From G965237725 sp965237725 (GTDB lineage: Bacteria; Pseudomonadota; Gammaproteobacteria; Arenicellales; Poriferihabitantaceae): 64,000 bases of DNA. Of the stretch, positions 41,204 through 48,831 are shown piece after piece (the stretch's first letter is position 1; every line of letters starts with the position of its first letter). The notes beneath the pieces are model-generated. The model did not search any database and was not told the DNA's origin. It saw only the letters and a list, made by a program, of their open reading frames with translations. The DNA lies in the NCBI GenBank assembly GCA_965237725.1, contig OZ250151.1:1178001-1242000 (forward strand), in the 5' to 3' direction. Both the position numbers and the translations under genes were made by a program.

Positions 41204-41599
41204 TTAAAATACGGTGCAAATAATTTCTCCGCCAACGCCTTGTTGACGAGCTGATTTATCTGTCAATACACCTTTTGAAGTTGAAACCAATGCAACGCCC
41301 AGACCGTTTCTGATCGAAGGTAAGTCATTGGCACCCGCATACACACGGCAGCTTGGCATACTGATTCTTTTTATTTCTTCAATAACCGGCTCACCCTGGA
41401 AATACTTCAGATCAACTAACAAACTCTTTTTCGGTGCTTCACCTTCTACCGAATATCCGGATATATAACCTTCGTCTTTCAATACTTCTGCAATAGCGAC
41501 TTTGCTATTTGAGGCTGGCATTGCTACAGATACTTTTCGCGCGCCGAGTCCGTTTCGGATTCGGGTTAACATATCTGCAATTGGGTCGGACATACTCAT
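41204..41599 (-). CDS. rpsH: Ribosomal protein S8
   Basis: S8 (131 aa) binds helix 21 of 16S rRNA and in Escherichia coli also represses translation of the spc operon by binding the L5 start region. The N-terminus MSMSDPIADMLTRIRNG and the C-terminal TSKGVLTDKSARQQGVGGE are diagnostic. Length matches the 130 residues usual for the family. Confidence 0.98.
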   Translation of the reverse strand: MSMSDPIADMLTRIRNGLGARKVSVAMPASNSKVAIAEVLKDEGYISGYSVEGEAPKKSLLVDLKYFQGEPVIEEIKRISMPSCRVYAGANDLPSIRNGLGVALVSTSKGVLTDKSARQQGVGGEIICTVF

Positions 41600-41644
41600 A
41601 TCAATTTCTCTTAAATTACTTCGTGATTACTTATAGCTAATAAA

Positions 41645-41950
41645 TTACCAACTGGACTTAACCACACCTGGCGCTTCGCCACGCATGATGACTTCTCTCA
41701 GTTTGTTTCTACACAACCCAAACTTTTTATAAACCCCTCTGGGACGACCAGTGAGCACACATCGATTTCGTTTTCGAATTGGACTGGAGTCACGGGGAAA
41801 CTTTTGCAATTCCAACATCGCCTGAAACTGGTCAGCTGAGCTGGTTTCAAGACTAGAGATCTTCTTAATAAGTTCTTCTCTTTTTAAGGAGTGCATGCCA
41901 ATTAATTTTTGGCGCTTCACTTCACGGGCTATCATTGATTTTTTAGCCAT
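41645..41950 (-). CDS. rpsN: Ribosomal protein S14, zinc-free long form
   Basis: S14 (101 aa) sits in the 30S head. It is the long form without the CxxC zinc ribbon; the C-terminal RCVLTGRPRGVYKKFGLCRN and LREVIMRGEAPGVVKSSW are typical. Length is identical to that of Escherichia coli. Three bases separate it from rplE upstream. Confidence 0.98.
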   Translation of the reverse strand: MAKKSMIAREVKRQKLIGMHSLKREELIKKISSLETSSADQFQAMLELQKFPRDSSPIRKRNRCVLTGRPRGVYKKFGLCRNKLREVIMRGEAPGVVKSSW

Positions 41951-41953
41951 AAT

Positions 41954-42493
41954 TTAACTCTTCATTGGAAAATTAAACGCGCGTAACAACGCCATTGCCT
42001 GCTCATCTGTTTTCGCGGTAGTTGTAATACAAACATCCATTCCTCTTAGTGCATCCACATTGTCATAGTCGATTTCAGGAAATACGATTTGCTCTTTCAG
42101 CCCAAACGCATAATTCCCTCGGCCGTCAAAAGACTTGTTTGACAAGCCTCGGAAATCACGAATTCGTGGTATCGCAACTGAAATCAAGCGATCCAAAAAC
42201 TCATACATTTGACGGCGACGCAAAGTCACTTTGGCACCGATTGGCCATCCTTCGCGAATCTTAAATACCGCTTCAGATTTTTTGGCATTAGTTATGATCG
42301 GCTTTTGACCGGTAATTTTTTCAAGGTCAGATGTTGCGCTTTGCAAAATATTTTTGTTTGCAACAGCCTCACCCAGCCCCATGTTCAACGTAATTTTTGT
42401 GATACGCGGGATCTCCATTGCACTTTTAAACGAAAACTCCTGCTGAAGCTTCGGTGCAATTTCAGATTTATAAATTTCGTGCAGTCTTGCCAT
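41954..42493 (-). CDS. rplE: Ribosomal protein L5
   Basis: L5 (179 aa) binds 5S rRNA and contacts P-site tRNA. Recognised by IPRITKITLNMGLGEA, TGQKPIITNAKKSEAVFKIR, GWPIGAKVTLRR and YDNVDALRGMDVCITTTAKT. Length is the same as in Escherichia coli. In Escherichia coli the S8 repressor site overlaps the start of this gene; whether that applies here was not tested. Confidence 0.98.
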   Translation of the reverse strand: MARLHEIYKSEIAPKLQQEFSFKSAMEIPRITKITLNMGLGEAVANKNILQSATSDLEKITGQKPIITNAKKSEAVFKIREGWPIGAKVTLRRRQMYEFLDRLISVAIPRIRDFRGLSNKSFDGRGNYAFGLKEQIVFPEIDYDNVDALRGMDVCITTTAKTDEQAMALLRAFNFPMKS

Positions 42494-42519
42494 TTGTCTA
42501 AATCTATTTCTATATTCGG

Positions 42520-42840
42520 TTATGAAAGATCAATTACTTCGTTATTTGATTTGAAATATCGAACCTTTCGACCATCTTCCAAAGTTTTAAACCCGATCCG
42601 CTCACCCTTTTTGGAGGCTGGATTGTATAAAGCGATATTGGAAAGCTGTATAGGTGCTTCTTTCTCGATGATGCCACCCGTCTCCCCGGTATTCGGATTA
42701 CCACGGGTATGGCGCTTCACCAGATTCACATTGTCGACGAGGGCACGATCATCTTCCGTAACTTTCAGTACATTTCCGCGCTTACCTTTATCGCGCCCGG
42801 CAATTACTATTACATCGTCGCCTTTCTTAATTCTTTGCAT
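42520..42840 (-). CDS. rplX: Ribosomal protein L24
   Basis: L24 (106 aa) is an assembly initiator of the 50S subunit with a KOW motif near the N-terminus (KKGDDVIVIAGRDKGKRGNV). VKRHTRGNPNTGETGGIIEKE and the GERIGFKTLEDGRKVRY segment fit the family. It lies 26 nt upstream of rplE. Confidence 0.97.
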   Translation of the reverse strand: MQRIKKGDDVIVIAGRDKGKRGNVLKVTEDDRALVDNVNLVKRHTRGNPNTGETGGIIEKEAPIQLSNIALYNPASKKGERIGFKTLEDGRKVRYFKSNNEVIDLS

Positions 42841-42883
42841 GACCCTAATCTTCTCTAATGTTTTCTAGTGTTTTGTGCTCTGG

Positions 42884-43252
42884 CTATAAAACTTCTGGCG
42901 CTAAGGAAATTATTCTCATAAATTTTTCCGAGCGCAATTCCCGAGTAACCGGTCCAAAAATCCGAGTACCAATAGGCTGATGTGCTGCATTCAGCAAAAC
43001 AGCGGAATTTTTGTCAAATCTGATCAGCGAACCATCTGGACGGCGAACGCCGCTTCGGGTACGTACAATCACCGCATCGTATACATCGCCTTTCTTTACT
43101 CTACTGTTGGGTAGTGCTTCTTTGATAGTGATTTTTATAATGTCACCAATGCCTGCATATCGACGCTTGGAACCACCGAGGACTTTGATACACATCACAC
43201 GTTTGGCGCCGCTGTTGTCTGCTACGGACATCATAGATTGCATTTGAATCAT
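42884..43252 (-). CDS. rplN: Ribosomal protein L14
   Basis: L14 (122 aa) forms an inter-subunit bridge. MIQMQSMMSVADNSGAKRVM is a near-universal N-terminus, and the GTRIFGPVTRELR segment and the terminal SLAPEVL complete the match. It is the first gene of the spc group, 23 nt after rpsQ; no separate terminator or promoter is visible between the S10 and spc groups. Confidence 0.98.
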   Translation of the reverse strand: MIQMQSMMSVADNSGAKRVMCIKVLGGSKRRYAGIGDIIKITIKEALPNSRVKKGDVYDAVIVRTRSGVRRPDGSLIRFDKNSAVLLNAAHQPIGTRIFGPVTRELRSEKFMRIISLAPEVL

Positions 43253-43275
43253 TTTCTTTCTCCTGTCCTAATGCC

Positions 43276-43548
43276 TTATACCGCTCGTGTTACAACTTCA
43301 ACCAAACGCCAGCATTTGGTTTTAGACATCGGACGACAAGCTTCGATTCGAACTGTGTCGCCTGCCTTGCATTCATTGTTTTCATCATGAGCATGCAATT
43401 TTGTCGAACGCTTAATGTACTTTTTATACAATGGATGCTTGACCTGACGTTCCACTAAAACCGTGATACTTTTATCGCATGCAGCACCAACAACGCTCCC
43501 CTGAATCAGTCGCTTGTTGGCTTTGTCCTGGTTTAATTCTGTATTCAT
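43276..43548 (-). CDS. rpsQ: Ribosomal protein S17
   Basis: S17 (90 aa) is an early 16S rRNA-binding protein with an OB fold. It shows LIQGSVVGAACDKSITVLVE, KHPLYKKYIKRSTKLHAHDE and RIEACRPMSKTKCWRLVEV. The ATG at 43548 (MNTELNQDK) is preferred over a TTG four codons upstream. It starts 8 nt after the rpmC stop. Confidence 0.96.
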   Translation of the reverse strand: MNTELNQDKANKRLIQGSVVGAACDKSITVLVERQVKHPLYKKYIKRSTKLHAHDENNECKAGDTVRIEACRPMSKTKCWRLVEVVTRAV

Positions 43549-43556
43549 TACCTTTA

Positions 43557-43874
43557 TCAATCCTCTTTATCAGCGCTGGCTGTTTTTGATTTGACTGTTT
43601 TTGACTTGACTGTTTTTGATTTGACGACTTTAGCTTTCGGGGCGTCTGCTTTGGGCGCGTCTTCTTTCGACGCCGCCCTATCTAACGATGCTGCCATTTC
43701 TACCAACACGGTTTTAATTCTCGCAATATCTTTTTGAACAACGTTAAATCGTGCCGGATTGGCGAGCTGACCCGCGCCTCGCTGCATTCGAAGATTAAAC
43801 TGTTCTTTTCTAAGACCGATCAACTCTTCGTTGAGGTCCTGCTCGTTTTTTGTTCTAAGTTCTGTTGCTTTCAT
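43557..43874 (-). CDS. rpmC: Ribosomal protein L29 with a repetitive basic C-terminal tail
   Basis: Residues 1-63 are a normal L29 (MKATELRTKNEQDLNEELIG, EQFNLRMQRGAGQL), which lies at the peptide exit next to the SRP and trigger-factor docking site. Residues 64-105 are an extra tail rich in lysine, alanine and aspartate, including ADAPKADAPK and three KSKTV-type repeats. These repeats are encoded by three 15-bp tandem DNA units at 43581-43625. The family is usually 60-70 residues long. The ATG overlaps the rplP stop by one base (TGATG). Confidence 0.95.
   Translation of the reverse strand: MKATELRTKNEQDLNEELIGLRKEQFNLRMQRGAGQLANPARFNVVQKDIARIKTVLVEMAASLDRAASKEDAPKADAPKAKVVKSKTVKSKTVKSKTASADKED
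43581..43625. repeat. Three 15-bp tandem repeats within rpmC
   Basis: TGTTTTTGATTTGAC, TGTTTTTGACTTGAC and TGTTTTTGATTTGAC are adjacent, in frame, and encode the repeated KSKTV units at the end of L29. Confidence 0.92.
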
Positions 43875-44287
43875 CAACCGGCCTGACGTCGTGCAAAGTT
43901 TGTTTGTAATGGTAACTTGGCGCTGGCGAGCCTAAATGCTTCTCTTGCCAACTCTTCAGATACCCCTTCGATTTCATAAAGCATTGTTCCGGGTTGAATT
44001 AATGCGACCCAAAATTCCGGATTTCCTTTGCCTTTACCCATACGCACTTCCAGTGGTTTTTTGGAAATTGGTTTGTCCGGGAAAACCCGAATCCACATCC
44101 GGCCACCCCGTTTAACATGACGAGTTATGGCACGACGGGCGGCTTCAATCTGGCGCGCGGTCAATCGTCCGCGAGTTGATGATTGAAGACCAAATTCACC
44201 AAAACTAACCCGATTTCCACGGGTAGCCATGCCACGGTTGCGACCCTTGTGCATTTTTCTAAATTTTGTTCTTTTTGGCTGGAGCAT
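43874..44287 (-). CDS. rplP: Ribosomal protein L16
   Basis: L16 (137 aa) organises the A-site region of the 50S subunit. MLQPKRTKFRKMHKGRNRG, the ARRAITRHVKRGGRMWIRVF region and the KPLEVRMGKGKGNPEFWVA region are diagnostic. It includes the conserved arginine that is a hydroxylation target in some bacteria. It starts 5 nt after rpsC. Confidence 0.98.
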   Translation of the reverse strand: MLQPKRTKFRKMHKGRNRGMATRGNRVSFGEFGLQSSTRGRLTARQIEAARRAITRHVKRGGRMWIRVFPDKPISKKPLEVRMGKGKGNPEFWVALIQPGTMLYEIEGVSEELAREAFRLASAKLPLQTNFARRQAG

Positions 44288-44292
44288 AATAA

Positions 44293-44985
44293 TTAAACCG
44301 CTTCTGCTGTTTGTTCTATAGTTGGTTGTTCGACTGGGACAACTTCGGGTTTTTCTTCTTCGAAAATCTCGCCTTTAAAAATCCAGACCTTAACCCCAAT
44401 AATTCCATAAGTTGTATGGGCTTCATGAACACCATAGTCAATGTCAGCCCGCAAAGTATGAAGAGGAACACGTCCTTCGCGATACCATTCAGTACGGGCA
44501 ATTTCCGCACCATTTAAACGGCCAGCCAACATAACCTTTACACCTTCAGCACCCAGACGCATGGAGTTCTGAACGGCTCGTTTCATCGCACGACGAAACA
44601 TGATTCGTTTTTCCAGTTGCTGACAAATATTTTCAGCTACCAGTTTCGCATCGAGTTCAGGCTTGCGAATTTCTTCCACAGCAACCTGAACCGGGCTGCC
44701 GTTAATTTTGGTCAACTGGAATCTCAAACGCTCAATATCTTCACCTTTCTTACCGATAACAATACCGGGTCTCGCGGTGTAAATAGTTACATTCAAATTC
44801 TGCGCCGGTCGATCTATGGCAATTTTACTGACCGCCGCATTAGCCAGTTTCTTAGCTAAAAACTGACGAATCTGTAAATCGTTCGCCAGTGTATCTGCGT
44901 AGCTTGAACTGCTCGCATACCATTTTGCATTCCAGTCTTTTACTATGCCAAGCCGAATGCCGTTTGGATGTACTTTTTGACCCAT
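44293..44985 (-). CDS. rpsC: Ribosomal protein S3
   Basis: S3 (230 aa) lines the mRNA entry channel. It has GQKVHPNGIRLGIVKDWNAK, the KH domain with ARPGIVIGKKGEDIERLR, and the C-terminal domain with GAEGVKVMLAGRLNGAEIAR. The end is acidic (EEEKPEVVPVEQPTIEQTAE), a modest variation on the family. A 73-nt spacer separates it from rplV. Confidence 0.98.
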   Translation of the reverse strand: MGQKVHPNGIRLGIVKDWNAKWYASSSSYADTLANDLQIRQFLAKKLANAAVSKIAIDRPAQNLNVTIYTARPGIVIGKKGEDIERLRFQLTKINGSPVQVAVEEIRKPELDAKLVAENICQQLEKRIMFRRAMKRAVQNSMRLGAEGVKVMLAGRLNGAEIARTEWYREGRVPLHTLRADIDYGVHEAHTTYGIIGVKVWIFKGEIFEEEKPEVVPVEQPTIEQTAEAV

Positions 44986-45044
44986 TTTATAAATTCCAGT
45001 TATTTATCTTTGCTATTTAAACTTGTGACTATTTAAATTCTTTC

Positions 45045-45072
45045 CTATTTGGACTTGCCTATTTGGACTTGC
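45045..45072. repeat. 14-bp tandem duplication of the rplV 3' end
   Basis: CTATTTGGACTTGC occurs twice in direct succession (45045-45058 and 45059-45072). The second copy contains the rplV stop codon and the last codons, so the gene end was duplicated into the spacer. Confidence 0.9.
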
Positions 45073-45406
45073 GTGGTTCGTCACTCACACCAACCGTTAT
45101 ATGGCAATTTCGTTTCAATATTCCGGTTCCACGACCTTTGGCTCGGGCACGAAATCGCTTAAGCGTCGGCGCCTCGTCAACCATAATCTGGCTAACCCAT
45201 AATTCATCGATATCTGCGCCTTCATTGTGCTCTGCATTTGCAATAGCAGAATCCAGCGCCTTTTTAATTGGCACTGCGCCTTTTTTTGGGCTGAAAGAAA
45301 GAATCTCTAACGCCTTTTCTACCGGCAAAGACCGTATTTGATCAGCTACCAACCGCCCTTTTTGCGGAGACAACCTTACATATTTTGCTATTGATCTGAC
45401 TTGCAT
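45059..45406 (-). CDS. rplV: Ribosomal protein L22
   Basis: L22 (115 aa) lines the exit tunnel with its beta-hairpin; macrolide-resistance mutations map there. It has VRLSPQKGRLVADQIR, SAIANAEHNEGADIDEL and the terminal RAKGRGTGILKRNCHITVGV. The last 14 bases including the stop are duplicated immediately downstream. It starts 9 nt after rpsS. Confidence 0.97.
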   Translation of the reverse strand: MQVRSIAKYVRLSPQKGRLVADQIRSLPVEKALEILSFSPKKGAVPIKKALDSAIANAEHNEGADIDELWVSQIMVDEAPTLKRFRARAKGRGTGILKRNCHITVGVSDEPRKSK

Positions 45407-45415
45407 TGCTATACT

Positions 45416-45688
45416 CTATTGTGCTTTTTTATTTGCTACGTGACCCCGATAAGTACGTGTTGGTGCAAACTCACCGAGTTTGTGACCGACCATATTCTCA
45501 TTGACCAGGACCGGAACATGTTGACGGCCGTTATGTACAGCAATAGTCATACCAACAAACTCAGGCATGATCATTGATCGTCGAGACCAGGTCTTAATCG
45601 GTTTGCGCGAGTTTTCAGCTTTTGCCGCTTCAACTTTGGTCCATAAATGATGGTCCACAAAAGGGCCTTTTTTAATTGATCTAGGCAT
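45416..45688 (-). CDS. rpsS: Ribosomal protein S19
   Basis: S19 (90 aa) lies in the 30S head and contacts S13. MPRSIKKGPFVDHHLWTKVE, TWSRRSMIMPEFVGMTIAVH and GHKLGEFAPTRTYRGH are diagnostic. It begins 2 nt after the rplB stop. Confidence 0.98.
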   Translation of the reverse strand: MPRSIKKGPFVDHHLWTKVEAAKAENSRKPIKTWSRRSMIMPEFVGMTIAVHNGRQHVPVLVNENMVGHKLGEFAPTRTYRGHVANKKAQ

Positions 45689-45690
45689 GG

Positions 45691-46515
45691 TTATTTTTTC
45701 CTTCTGCGGATAATCATGGATGAAGTACGTTTGTTTGAACGCGTTCTATAGCCTTTGGTTGGAACACCCCAGGGTGAACATGGATCACGGCCACCCGATG
45801 TTCGGCCTTCACCACCGCCATGGGGGTGATCAACCGGGTTCATAGCAACACCGCGCACGGTGGGGCGAATGCCTCTCCAGCGTTTAGCGCCAGCTTTGCC
45901 CAGTTTGCGTAAGCTGTTTTCGATGTTACCTACCTGGCCAATTGTTGCTCTGCAGTCCAGATGAACTTTTCTCATTTCTCCTGAACGCAATCGAAGTTGC
46001 GCATAGGCCCCCTCTTTGCCAAGTAATTGAACTGCAGCGCCAGCGGATCTTGCAATTTGTGCCCCTTTCCCGGGTTTGAGCTCTATGCAATGGATCACGG
46101 TACCCACCGGGATGTTGCGCAATGGCATGCAGTTGCCAACGTTATAACCGGCGCCAACCCCTGATGCCACCACGTCATTTGCCGCAATGCCTCGAGGCGC
46201 GATGATATAACGATGTTCACCGTCTTTGTACACAACCAGAGCAATATGGGCGCTACGATTTGGATCGTATTCGATTTGCTTCACAGTTGCGGGAATGCCG
46301 TCTTTGTCGCGCTTGAAATCAACCAGTCGGTAATGACGCTTGTGGCCACCACCGCGGTGTCTAACGGTGATACGGCCTTCATTATTTCTTCCGCTAATTG
46401 CAGTTTTCGCCTCAAGTAATGGCCCGTGGGGTTTGCCTTTGTGCAAATCCGGGGTCACTACCTTAACCATGCCTCTTCGGCCTGGTGTTGTCGGTTTTTG
46501 TTTTACTAGTGCCAT
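45691..46515 (-). CDS. rplB: Ribosomal protein L2
   Basis: L2 (274 aa) is essential for subunit association and the peptidyltransferase centre. Marks include KPTTPGRRGMVKVVTPDLHK, the KGAQIARSAGAAVQLLGKEG region, the MNPVDHPHGGGEGRTSGGRD loop with the functionally critical histidine, and the basic end. Length is the same as in Escherichia coli within one residue. The spacer towards rplW contains a 13-bp tandem repeat. Confidence 0.98.
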   Translation of the reverse strand: MALVKQKPTTPGRRGMVKVVTPDLHKGKPHGPLLEAKTAISGRNNEGRITVRHRGGGHKRHYRLVDFKRDKDGIPATVKQIEYDPNRSAHIALVVYKDGEHRYIIAPRGIAANDVVASGVGAGYNVGNCMPLRNIPVGTVIHCIELKPGKGAQIARSAGAAVQLLGKEGAYAQLRLRSGEMRKVHLDCRATIGQVGNIENSLRKLGKAGAKRWRGIRPTVRGVAMNPVDHPHGGGEGRTSGGRDPCSPWGVPTKGYRTRSNKRTSSMIIRRRKK

Positions 46516-46522
46516 TTTGCTA

Positions 46523-46548
46523 CTATCTATTTAGTCTATCTATTTGTT
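46523..46548. repeat. 13-bp tandem repeat in the rplW-rplB spacer
   Basis: CTATCTATTTAGT (46523-46535) is followed by CTATCTATTTGTT (46536-46548), 11 of 13 bases identical, just upstream of the rplB start. Confidence 0.75.
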
Positions 46549-46577
46549 ACCGGTTCTGAAATTTTAAAAATTCTCGC

Positions 46578-46928
46578 TTATGCGCTGGCCATGCCAAGAA
46601 AATCGATATCATGACCTTCTTCAAGGCATACATAAGCTTTCTTCCAGCTATTTCGTACGCCCGGGGTTTGGCCAAATCGTTTTACTTTTCCACGCACATT
46701 AGCAATCTGAACGTTTTTAACTTTCACTTCAAACAGTTTCTCAACCGCCTGACGAACTTCATTTTTATTCGCATCGGTTCGTACCTGGAATACCACCTGA
46801 CCATTTTTATCAGCCACTACCGTGGATTTTTCTGAAATTACCGGTTTAAGAATAATTTGATACATTCTCTCTTCCGAGATCGGAGATGGCGTGTTCATTT
46901 TTCTTGTCCCTGATTTTGCTGCGCTCAT
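46578..46928 (-). CDS. rplW: Ribosomal protein L23
   Basis: L23 (116 aa) surrounds the tunnel exit and docks trigger factor and SRP. It has YQIILKPVISEKSTVVADKN, VEKLFEVKVKNVQIANVRGK and SWKKAYVCLEEGHDIDF. The ATG at 46928 overlaps the rplD stop (ATGA) and gives an N-terminus about 16 residues longer than in Escherichia coli; internal methionines at residues 11 and 22 are alternatives. Confidence 0.95.
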   Translation of the reverse strand: MSAAKSGTRKMNTPSPISEERMYQIILKPVISEKSTVVADKNGQVVFQVRTDANKNEVRQAVEKLFEVKVKNVQIANVRGKVKRFGQTPGVRNSWKKAYVCLEEGHDIDFLGMASA

Positions 46929-47548
46929 TGCAATGCCTCATCAATACGTTTTGCCGCATCTGCGGTAATGACCACTTTCTCATGACTGATCAGGTTTACC
47001 GGATTAATTTCACTGCTGCTGCAAACGGAAACCGAATTTAGATTTCGAGCTGACAGCTCTACGTTCGCATTATTTTCTGCTAAAACCAGCAATACCTGGT
47101 TAACGTCAATTTTTGCCAACGTCTCAACCAAAGATTTTGTCTTAGGCGCTTCCATGGCAATATCATCAACCACAACCAGTCTTTCTTGACGATTCAGTTC
47201 GGAAAGAATAGACCGCATCGCAGCGCGATACATTTTTTTGTTCACTTTTTGTGAAAAATCCTGAGTAGCTGCTGGAAACGCCCGCCCGCCGCCAGTAAAT
47301 ATTGGACTGCGTATTGTGCCCGCACGTGCCCGCCCGGTCCCTTTTTGCTTCCAGGGCTTTGCGCCACCGCCGCGTACCGCCGCACGGTTTTTCTGCGCTC
47401 GCGTGCCGCTGCGCCCGCCTGCCTGATACGCAATCACGACCTGATGAACCAGAGATTCGTTAAAGTCGACGCCGAAGTTTTCATCGGACAGATCGACGTT
47501 CGCGGTTTTCCCGCCAGCCAGTTTATTTACTTTTAGTTTTATAGCCAT
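46925..47548 (-). CDS. rplD: Ribosomal protein L4
   Basis: L4 (207 aa) is an assembly initiator whose long loop reaches the exit tunnel. The loop segment RSGTRAQKNRAAVRGGGAKP and KPWKQKGTGRARAGTIRSPI are typical, as is ALRSIL-like RAAMRSILSELNRQERL. In Escherichia coli L4 regulates the S10 operon. It starts 11 nt after rplC. Confidence 0.97.
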   Translation of the reverse strand: MAIKLKVNKLAGGKTANVDLSDENFGVDFNESLVHQVVIAYQAGGRSGTRAQKNRAAVRGGGAKPWKQKGTGRARAGTIRSPIFTGGGRAFPAATQDFSQKVNKKMYRAAMRSILSELNRQERLVVVDDIAMEAPKTKSLVETLAKIDVNQVLLVLAENNANVELSARNLNSVSVCSSSEINPVNLISHEKVVITADAAKRIDEALQ

Positions 47549-47559
47549 TTTCTATACTC

Positions 47560-48450
47560 TTAAGTTTCTGCCTTGTCCGAAGCCTGGTTCGAGGATTCTG
47601 GTTGTTCAGAATTTTCTTTTCCAGCGGTTTCTTGTTCAGGGGTTTCTTGTTCAGCAGAAGATCCAGATGCTGTCTCAACTGCAGTCTCGGGAGTGGATTC
47701 CACTGCCGCTTCAGTTGCCGCTTCAGTTGCTGAATCAACGGCCGCAACATCTACATTATTTTCAACGTCACTGGCGCCGAGACTACTGGCGTTCGTCAGG
47801 GTCATTTCAATAGAATCTGCAAACTTAACAGACGGTTGAATAATCACATCGGAACCTTTGGAACCGGGTATCGTTCCAGCAATCAGTATCAGATTCCGAT
47901 CGCTGTCAACTCTGACAACTTCGAGATTTTGCTGGCCCGCCGTCACGGCGCCCATATGTCCAGCCATTTTCTTACCTTTAAACACACGACCTGGATCCTG
48001 GGCGTTACCTATGGATCCACCCAGTCTGTGGGCTTTGGAATTACCGTGACTAGCGCGGCCACCACGCATACCATGTCGTTTCATTACCCCGGCAAACCCT
48101 TTACCTATGGTCCGGCCAGTTACATCAACTTTTTGTCCTTCTGAAAACAATTTAACGTTGAGTTCACTGCCCAATTCGTTTTCAACTGGTTTTTCTAGAC
48201 GAAACTCCCAGACACCACGACCAGGTTCAACCCCTGCTTTGGCAAAGTGCCCTTTCATTGCTTTTGTCACACGGCTGGCTCGACGTTCTCCAGTCGTAAC
48301 CTGAAGCGCATTATAACCATCAACGGATTCATTTCTGACCTGGGTAATGCGGTTTGGCAAAACCTCGATAACAGTGACCGTCCTCGATTTACCCTCGTCA
48401 GAGAATACTCGAGTCATGCCAACTTTTTTTCCAACTAGTCCTAGAGACAT
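47560..48450 (-). CDS. rplC: Ribosomal protein L3 with an 85-residue acidic C-terminal tail
   Basis: Residues 1-210 are a complete L3: GLVGKKVGMTRVFSDEG, the KGFAGVMKRHGMRGGRASHG region, and Gln151 in GNAQDPGRVFKGKKMAGHMG, the position methylated by PrmB in Escherichia coli. Residues 211-296 form a low-complexity tail rich in Glu, Ala, Ser and Thr (for example ATEAATEAAVESTPETAVE and PEQETAGKENSEQPES). Bacterial L3 normally ends at about 205-215 residues. Tandem DNA units of 12 bp (47704-47727) and 15 bp (47626-47655) encode parts of the tail. It starts 20 nt after rpsJ. Confidence 0.96.
   Translation of the reverse strand: MSLGLVGKKVGMTRVFSDEGKSRTVTVIEVLPNRITQVRNESVDGYNALQVTTGERRASRVTKAMKGHFAKAGVEPGRGVWEFRLEKPVENELGSELNVKLFSEGQKVDVTGRTIGKGFAGVMKRHGMRGGRASHGNSKAHRLGGSIGNAQDPGRVFKGKKMAGHMGAVTAGQQNLEVVRVDSDRNLILIAGTIPGSKGSDVIIQPSVKFADSIEMTLTNASSLGASDVENNVDVAAVDSATEAATEAAVESTPETAVETASGSSAEQETPEQETAGKENSEQPESSNQASDKAET
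47626..47655. repeat. 15-bp tandem repeat in the rplC tail
   Basis: GGTTTCTTGTTCAGG (47626-47640) is followed by GGTTTCTTGTTCAGC (47641-47655), 14 of 15 identical and in frame, encoding the doubled PEQET of the L3 tail. Confidence 0.88.
47704..47727. repeat. 12-bp tandem repeat in the rplC tail
   Basis: TGCCGCTTCAGT occurs twice in succession (47704-47715 and 47716-47727), in frame, encoding the doubled TEAA of the L3 tail. Confidence 0.88.
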
Positions 48451-48470
48451 TTTCTATTTAAACCTGCTAT

Positions 48471-48785
48471 TTAATTCAGCTTGATTTCTACGTCAACACC
48501 CGCCGCCAAATCCAGCTTCATCAAAGCATCAACGGTTTTATCGGTGGGCTGCACAATATCGAGAATTCTTTTATGGGTTCTGATTTCGAACTGGTCCCGC
48601 GCTTTCTTGTTTACATGGGGTGATCGCAAAAGCGTATATTTTTCGATCTTGGTGGGCAAAGGAATAGGTCCCATTACCAACGCACCCGTACGCCGAGCCG
48701 TATCAACGATCTCCAGCGCCGAGCGATCGATCGTCTTATGATCAAACGCTTTTAAACTAATGCGAATTTTTTGATTCTCAACCAT
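48471..48785 (-). CDS. rpsJ: Ribosomal protein S10
   Basis: S10 (104 aa) works in the 30S head and, as NusE, in transcription antitermination. IRISLKAFDHKTIDRSALEI, GPIPLPTKIEKYTLLRSPHV and KRILDIVQPTDKTVDALMKL are diagnostic. It follows tuf by 46 nt, with no room for the long Escherichia coli-type S10 leader. Confidence 0.98.
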   Translation of the reverse strand: MVENQKIRISLKAFDHKTIDRSALEIVDTARRTGALVMGPIPLPTKIEKYTLLRSPHVNKKARDQFEIRTHKRILDIVQPTDKTVDALMKLDLAAGVDVEIKLN

Positions 48786-48831
48786 TATTCAGGAATTCTC
48801 TTTAAACTTACTATTAATTAAAAACTTTGGA

